NCBI GenBank assembly: GCA_029891345.1
Contig: CM056997.1
Span: forward strand, 221,092,172 to 221,156,171
Length of the DNA: 64,000 nucleotides
Direction: 5' to 3'
Source of the DNA: Dryococelus australis
Taxonomy: Eukaryota > Arthropoda > Insecta > Phasmatodea > Phasmatidae
Shown: positions 56,959-64,000 of the stretch, piece after piece
Numbering within the stretch: the first letter of the stretch is position 1
Layout of the letters: each line of letters starts with the position of its first letter
Program-made: the position numbers and the translations under genes
Notes under the pieces: model-generated
The model's input: the letters and a program-made list of their open reading frames with translations, nothing else
What the model was told of the DNA's origin: nothing
The model's database searches: none

Positions 56959-59900
56959 CCTAGTTGTGTTAGTTCAGAGAATGTCCATTACTATTATGTT
57001 GGTCTCCCTTGACGTCGGCAGGCTATTCACCACGCGAATAAATTTGTAAGTATCTCAAGTTGACCTGGAACTGTCAAGCACTTCCATAATATCATGCTTG
57101 ACCAGCATTCGAAGCCAGAAAAAGAAGGGGGGGGGGTGTATAGGACTCCCTCTGGAGTAGAAGACAGAGGGCCGTAGCAAAGTTAAGGTGGGTTCACACG
57201 TTTGTAGACCTGGCCGACCAGACAGCAAACTAATAGTATTTCACTGCTAGCCATTCACAAGTGTCACAACTTCTGTGTTATTTGTGTACCCTTGTTTCCA
57301 AACTTTGTTAGGTTTGCCCCCCACCAGCTAGGAAGAAAGTTTTCCCTTTTTAAAAAAGTGACTTTAATCTAAGGTTACATGAATGCCTGAGGCGGGGGGA
57401 GGAGGAGGTTATCTGATTTCCTGAAGTTTGGAAGTTTAAATAAAAAAAAGAATGTAATAATTTTTAATTTTTTTATATATTCACACAGCAGCTGTTTGCA
57501 GCAAATAAATTATTTGTCGCCACTATTACTCTTCTTATTTAACAGTGAGAGCAATATGTAATTTATATTTTAACTCTAATTAACGTCCTTCTTTATGTCT
57601 CTGTTTGGTTTTGTAAATTAACTCATACTCACCATTAACACATGTTCAGTCTGTATGTTGCCATCATTTGTAATGTAATTCACTCATGCATCCCGTCCAA
57701 TAGTCCAGACTGCAGTCGTACTCTTCACCCCTCTGATGTTCGCATTGGCAGATTTTCCTTCCGCTGGTCGTTTCTCTCGCAGCGCGCTCTTCTCCCTGGT
57801 CGTTTATCGCTGAAACATCAATTCAACAACTACCGGTTCGGAGTTCCAACGCGCATTTTGTAGCCGCTGCCCTTGACCTGGAATGTTTGCCGCACCTAGA
57901 GAAGCGAGGTCAGTCATCCAGAGCATTCTTCAGAAGTCTCAAAGACACCCGATAACCATGATCGGGACCGGCACGCGCCCTGCCAGTCTTAAAGGGCACA
58001 CTTTGTAAACGTTCCTTTGTGAAAAAGCCGACGCGTCTCCGGTTGAAACTGATAACGCGCGCTTCAGTCAATCATCCAACTGCTCTGTCCTTCACTTCCA
58101 CTCGCTAGCGCGGGATGTAACACTATGTAGATACGTTTTGTTCTGATGCATGTCATAAAGGTCGTGTTTCCTTCGCATTACTTACAAGGCAAGCCACTTA
58201 TGAACAAATTCTTATTGTCTGTGACATCACTTTCATAGTATTCAAAATTTCTGACTATAAAAATTTACATTTACTAGATATTTTCCTTTTTCAATTTCAC
58301 TGCGTGTTATTTGGTAGTTGTGACGATGCAAGGGAGTATTAATATATTTAAATGTTTACAATTATGCTGTTTGTCAGAAAATGTTACGTTGCTTGTCCGG
58401 ATTTCATGTAAGCATTGTAGAACAAAGAAAATACCTAAATTATATAAAAATATTTTTAAAATTGTACTTTACAAAAACATAAAATAGCAGGGAAAGAAAG
58501 AATCGTACTGTATATAGTGTGCGACGGCGAGCCTTAACCTCAAGACGCCATTCACCTTGGACTGTGGTTACCTTAGATACTACGCACTGAACTGTCGGCA
58601 TTTCCTGCGCAGGAAAGTGTTGAGAGTGGACCAACTTCTCCCGTCCAGATAATGCTGCTAACGCACAAGTGGCGAGAAGCTCTCTGATTGGCTGTTGCCG
58701 CTATCTGCTGTGTCAGTTCCACGTGATCTGCGAACATTGTAATCCGCCTTTAAGAACGTTGGCCACCAAAAAAATTATGCTATTATATTTTTGTATCACA
58801 AACTGTTCAACTTTGAGACATTATCAGCGATTAGGCTACCATTTACAAGAAAAACTACTTTTTGAGCGCATAGTTTTTGTATAAATAACTTACATGTCAA
58901 AATTAGCTCTTTTACTCTTTTAGAAATGTGCAAATAATAAAAATTAACTTATGTACAGGAATAAGTGAATTCACACTGATGGAAGAAGACGAGAACGCCT
59001 TCGAGGAGTCTATAAAATCGCACAAGGAAATGTTTTCGCCATTTTAAAAAATTATTAAAAATAAGAACATTCTCGCATATTTTTTATTTGCAACTGCCGC
59101 TTGTAAAATAACTTTGACTTAACACCCATTAAAATGAATTAAGACGAGACCTTTCAATCGCCACCGTCAAATTTTCTGCAAATACTGTAGTTTGGTTTCT
59201 TTGATTTCTACATTACAAAAACATTAGAATTTGACTTTGGCATGTCACTGTGCAAAAACCATGTTATTTAAAAGAAATTGTAGCCGAGGAAAAATCAGGC
59301 ACAGATAATGTCTTCAAGAGAAGTATGTGATGCAAGCATAAATTAAGAAATTTTCTCGTCGCCAAGAGATTATTCACATTCATGCTGGCCAAGCCAAACA
59401 CGGACAGCGCCCAACGTATGGAGGCTATTCACTCGTAAGCGGTCTTTCCGCTTCATCGTTCTCGTTGTTTAATCCGAGGCTCAGTCCTTCCTTGTTTCAA
59501 ATATCAATTTTTGAAGAAGTGATGGACAACAAACTAGACGCTGCGATGGTTTTTGTATCGTTTGTAATTTTAATGAAGTACGAATTTGACTGAATTGCCT
59601 ATTTTTAAGTGCCTATAAAGATTTATAGATCTAAAATAAATTACAGTTTAGTGCTAAGTATCGGTTCATTGTCGAACTACATTTGCTTGATACGTTTTGA
59701 GTGAATTTAACATATGGACTCACCTCTTTCTAATTACATATAATTACGGTAGACTATTAAACCAAGTTACGTTGATAGGTAATCTATGAAATAGTTGGTA
59801 TAAAACATGCGAAACAGTACATCTCTAGGAAATATTGGTCAACGCTGCTCTTTCCGCGAGCTAAAGTTTCGGCGCGAGCTCAATTGTTCGACGTGTATCG

Positions 59901-60003
59901 CGAAGTAAACGTGGACGGTTTCCGATTATGCTAATTTATCTTCCCGCCCTGTCTGTCCCATAGACTACAGAAGAGGTAGATAGATTATCGACTTCTGAGC
60001 ATG
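56959..60003. other. Unassigned sequence, about 3 kb
   Basis: Mostly AT-rich, with a G10 run near 57127 and a CpG-richer part at 57700-58100. No repeat unit, RNA or protein signature that I can support. Confidence 0.5.
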
Positions 60004-60009
60004 TACCCA

Positions 60010-60125
60010 TCATTGATCCACCCCACACCAAAACAGATTTCAAAGTCAAATGGTCAACACTGATGACCCTGTTTCGTATTTCTTAACTTAAAAAAGACAT
60101 GCCCTTTAATACAGATAAAATAAAA
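60010..60125 (+). mobile_element. Module D, copy 2
   Basis: CCACCCCACACCAAAACAGA, ATGGTCAACACTGATGACC and GACATGCCCTTTAATAC match 46595-46700. Here it lies upstream of a family B copy, not downstream. Confidence 0.6.
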
Positions 60126-60744
60126 TAATTGAATGAAACGTTCGTTAGAGAACGTAGGCCCTACATATACATGTGAAAGTAGTTGTTTACTAAACAGAGT
60201 TATAAGCTGAGGTGCTATCCCGTCTCCAGTATGTTCGGCGTGATTGTAGCAGGTTCGTGTGAGCCAGACAGACTTCACAGGCCAGAAATGCGCGAGCAAT
60301 AAACTTGGCCTGCCCAAGCACGTTAACCCTGGACCCACGACTACCTCACGACCTTCTGGAAGTCAAGAGGTTCAGCACCCACTACGCTGCTCGGGTCGTG
60401 TCCTTCATTTCTTTGTTTCTCTCACGTTATATATATATTTATATTTATATTTATATTTGCGCGTGCAGCTCGCAGGATGTAGGTCATAAATTCCCCCTTC
60501 GCCAGCCACCCTCGCCGCGTCTGGCAGGAGAGTGGACAACATACTTTTTACTATTTATTTCCGTCGCGAGGCAAGGGTCAAGTTGTTTTCCTTCTGAACA
60601 CACGCAGTTCAACTTCTTAGCCTCGCTCAGGCTGGCCGGAGCAGAAGGAATAGTGGGATCCCTCCATGTTCTACTGCTGTAGCTGTACTGTCTACGGCTT
60701 CGCAAGCGTACCTCAGCAACAGTAGCTTAAGCTCATATAGTTAA
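60126..60744. other. Unassigned; (TATTTA)n and a CpG-rich patch
   Basis: TATATTTA-type repeats at about 60428-60458, with a GC-richer stretch after them. The 125-codon frame 60305-60682 shows no known motif. Confidence 0.4.
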
Positions 60745-61160
60745 GTCGCGGTTTACTCACACTTTTTGAATCAAACCTTTGACAAATCACCCTATGTGCG
60801 GTCGTGTTTGGTTGTTTTCTAAAAATTTTAAGTATTAGAAGCGTTTTATAATTACTGTGTAAATATAATAGTATATTTTTAGTTAAATAGATCTTATGCG
60901 TATATTCTGTCTGTAAAACATAATATTTCAACAATAATTCATATGAATAAATACTCTATAGGGACAAAACCGGTGTGTTGAAGATGCCTAGTAAATAATA
61001 ATAATAGTTCTTATGGAAAATAATAATCAATTGAGTGCGCACGAGTCTGGTACGGTGTCTCTTTGGTGTAATTTTCTGGACTTGGTGGAGGAGGAGGAAT
61101 ATCCTGCAAGTAAAACTTTAGCAGCTTTTCAAAAAAGTGTGAAGTGAACGTGAAGAGCAG
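60745..61160 (+). mobile_element. Family B dispersed repeat, copy 7
   Basis: TTTTTGAATCAAACCTTTGA, GCGTTTTATAATTACTG, CATATGAATAAATAC, GATGCCTAGTAAATAATAAT, TAGTTCTTATGGAAAATA, TGGTGTAATTTTCTGGAC, GGAGGAATATCCTGCAAG and an end module to about 61150. Confidence 0.75.
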
Positions 61161-61324
61161 ACATTAGCGTGTCGTCAGTTGGTGGAGAAATGAGCATATT
61201 AAACTGTATTTCTTCTGAGTGGGATGGATAGATTTTTTGTTAGTGAACGCAAGATGTGGGAGGTTTGCTATAAAATCTATGATATAACATACTATTGAAA
61301 GTTAAAATACACAAACACACATAT

Positions 61325-63470
61325 CATTTGTAACTATTTTCACGAAAATAATTCCACGGAGGCTAATATCCTACTAACACTCGTGCAGTCCTTATTGAGC
61401 GCGTGCATTCGTCGGAAGGCAGTATGGTGATTACTGGGCCAATGACGTTCGTCGGAAGGCAGTATGGTGTTTACTGGGCCAATGACGTTCGTCGGAAGGC
61501 AGTATGGTGTTTACTGGGCCAATGACGTTCGTCGGAAGGCAGTATGGTGTTTACTGGGCCAATGACGTTCGTCGGAAGGCAGTATGGTGTTTACTGGGCC
61601 AATGACGTTGTCGGAAGGCAGTATGGTGTTTACTGGGCCAATAACGTTCGTCGGAAGGCAGTATGGTGTTTACTCGGCCAATGACGTTCGTCGGAAGGCA
61701 GTATGGTGTTTACAGGGCCAATGACGTTGTCGGAAGGCAGTATGGTGTTTACAGGGCCAATGACGTTGTCGGAAGGCAGTATGGTGTTTACTGGGCCAAT
61801 GACGTTCGTCGGAAGGCAGTATGGTGTTTACTCGGCCAATAACGTTCGTCGGAAGGCAGTATGGTGTTTACTGGGCCAATGACGTTCGTCGGAAGGCAGT
61901 ATGGTGTTTACTGGGCCAATGACGTTCGTCGGAAGGCAGTATGGTGTTTACTCGGCCAATGACGTTGTCGGAAGGCAGTATGGTGTTTACTGGGCCAATA
62001 ACGTTCGTCGGAAGGCAGTATGGTGTTTACTCGGCCAATGACGTTCGTCGGAAGGCAGTATGGTGTTTACAGGGCCAATGACGTTGTCGGAAGGCAGTAT
62101 GGTGTTTACAGGGCCAATGACGTTGTCGGAAGGCAGTATGGTGTTTACTGGGCCAATGACGTTCGTCGGAAGGCAGTATGGTGTTTACTCGGCCAATGAC
62201 GTTCGTCGGAAGGCAGTATGGGATTTACTGGGCCAATGACGTTCGTCGGAAGGCAGTATGGTGTTTACAGGGCCAATGACGTTGTCGGAAGGCAGTATGG
62301 TGTTTACTGGGCCAATGACGTTCGTCGGAAGGCAGTATGGTGTTTACTCGGAAAATGACGTTCGTCGGAAGGCAGTATGGTGTTTACTGGGCCAATGACG
62401 TTCGTCGGAAGGCAGTATGGTGTTTACTCGGCCAATGACGTTCGTCGGAAGGCAGTATGGGATTTACTGGGCCAATGACGTTCGTCGGAAGGCAGTATGG
62501 TGTTTACTGGGCCAATGACGTTCGTCGGAAGGCAGTATGGTGTTTACTGGGCCAATGACGTTCGTCGGAAGGCAGTATGGTGTTTACTGGGCCAATGACG
62601 TTCGTCGGAAGGTAGTATGGTGTTTACTGGGCCAATGACGTTCGTCGGAAGGCAGTATGGTGTTTACTGGGCCAATGACGTTCGTCGGAAGGCAGTATGG
62701 TGTTTACTGGGCCAATGACGTTCGTCGGAAGGCAGTATGGTGTTTACAGGGCCAATGACGTTGTCGGAAGGCAGTATGGTGTTTACAGGGCCAATGACGT
62801 TGTCGGAAGGCAGTATGGTGTTTACTCGGCCAATGACGTTCGTCGGAAGGCAGTATGGTGTTTACAGGGCCAATGACGTTGTCGGAAGGCAGTATGGTGT
62901 TTACTGGGCCAATGACGTTCGTCGGAAGGCAGTATGGTGTTTACTGGGCCAATGACGTTCGTCGGAAGGCAGTATGGTGTTTACTGGGCCAATGACGTTC
63001 GTCGGAAGGTAGTATGGTGTTTACTGGGCCAATGACGTTCGTCGGAAGGCAGTATGGTGTTTACTGGGCCAATGACGTTCGTCGGAAGGCAGTATGGTGT
63101 TTACTGGGCCAATGACGTTCGTCGGAAGGTAGTATGGTGTTTACTGGGCCAATGACGTTCGTCGGAAGGCAGTATGGTGTTTACTGGGCCAATGACGTTT
63201 CGTCGGAAGGCAGTATGGTGTTTACTGGGCCAATGACGTTCGTCGGAAGGCAGTATGGTGTTTACTGGGCCAACGACGTTCGTCGGAAGGTAGTATGGTG
63301 TTTACTGGGCCAATGGCATTTAGGTTAGTATGGTAGTGAACGTTTGTGATTCGCGGGTAGTTACATAAGACGAGCAGCAGCTGAAAATATCCGATCACGA
63401 AAGCAGCTCTGAGTTTAAGTGTTTTGGTTTTGGAAACACAGCTTGGCAGTATTTATTTTTGCTAAAATTG
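61325..63470 (+). mobile_element. Family A element interrupted by a satellite array
   Basis: The left part has TTTTCACGAAAATAATTCC, GCTAATATCCTAC and TGCAGTCCTTATT, equivalent to 29047-29105. The right part has GGTAGTGAACGTTTGTGATT, CGCGGG, GATCACGAAAGCAGCTCTG and TTTAAGTGTTTTGG, equivalent to 29185-29275. The 40-bp array lies between them. Confidence 0.75.
61408..63317 (+). repeat. 40-bp satellite, about 48 copies
   Basis: The unit is TTCGTCGGAAGGCAGTATGG plus TGTTTACTGGGCCAATGACG. Some units are 39 bp (GTTGTCGG for GTTCGTCGG). Variants (ACAGG, CTCGG, GATTTAC, GGTAGTATG) recur in blocks. Every unit carries GGCCAATGACGT, a CCAAT core next to a TGACG half-site. Short frames across it are not genes. 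Confidence 0.98.
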
Positions 63471-64000
63471 AGTGTCCTTACTTGCAAAATTCGCGTTATA
63501 TTTCGGTGGCATGATGGACTCCACTGAGTTATAAACAAGCGACCACAATTCGTTGTTTCGTTAGCCGCTACACTGTAACTAACGTCACGTATCTGTTTGA
63601 TCTCCTCGAGATGACTGGCCACTCCACCGCTGAACATACATTATTGGATCGAGAGTTCCCCGAGGCGTGACAAACATATTTTTGGCCAATGGCTTAAGTT
63701 GATCCAACGCACAGTAACTTGGAATTCAGTCTGTTGTTAAATAACGACGCGAATCCTTCAGTTTTCTAATAATAACTGAAATAAAACACTAGCGATAAAC
63801 TAGGTTAAAATAATCGAAAACAAAAGCACAATTCCTGTTAGTACATTATATTTTTAACAATAGATTTTTACTAGTCAGCACATCCTAGTTATATATGGTG
63901 TTGTTTTTTTTCCAGCCAATACTTTCCATCTAATGTAAACATCAAGTTTCGTTGTTATAATTTGTACGAAGCAACGATTAATTTTATCAGTGACCATGCA
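63471..64000. other. Unassigned AT-rich sequence at the window end
   Basis: Nothing recognised. Confidence 0.5.

Noticed and set aside
60305-60682. 125-codon ORF
   Set aside because: It spans a TATATTTA simple repeat and shows no recognisable motif.
1-64000. Telomeric TTAGG array, rRNA genes or mitochondrial insert
   Set aside because: No run of telomere units, no conserved rRNA sequence and no mitochondrial protein-like frame was found.

Overview
The window reads as repeat-dominated, non-coding nuclear DNA from an animal, most likely an insect or other arthropod. It is AT-rich with scattered CpG-rich patches. It has no operons, no dense ORFs, no rRNA gene and no intact tRNA gene, but it has many tRNA-derived SINEs, short terminal-inverted-repeat (TIR) elements, microsatellites and long tandem arrays. 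I could not identify the species. No functional protein-coding gene could be supported. The only convincing protein-like reading frame is a broken one at 5079-5693.

Layout. 0-10 kb: AT-rich sequence with CpG patches, a 31-bp GC-rich minisatellite (2606-3232), a family C+B composite repeat (3640-4262), a SINE head, the broken ORF, a degenerate 30-bp repeat, a second family B copy and a family G TIR element. 10-20 kb: an exactly 23-copy 86-bp satellite (11684-13661), SINEs, a family A TIR element and a 9-copy 68-bp array. 20-31 kb: families C, E and F, two SINE types, a 60-bp array fused to a family B element, a 266-bp triplication and a family A element with intact inverted ends. 31-40 kb: two arrays of one 158-bp satellite in opposite orientation around a 3.4-kb spacer. 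40-50 kb: 20-bp and 37-bp arrays, an AATCAGTGA-rich segment, and family B, G and C copies. 50-64 kb: an inverted repeat, more B, A and C elements and SINEs, a 33-bp array, and a 48-copy 40-bp satellite (61408-63317).

The most interesting result is structural. By eye, four tandem arrays sit inside, or are expansions of, short modules of dispersed repeats that exist elsewhere in the window as single copies. The 40-bp satellite lies inside a family A element. The 60-bp array is the amplified terminal module of a family B element. A roughly 60-bp triplication lies inside another family B element. The two inverted 158-bp arrays share monomer phase and a homologous outer module. This looks like transposable elements seeding satellites. 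That process is known in principle (for example DINE-1/Helitron and Tetris-type elements in Drosophila), but these families are unrecognised to me.

Repeat family names (A, B, C, D, E, F, G) are my own labels. They rest on visual alignment between copies in this window, not on a database.
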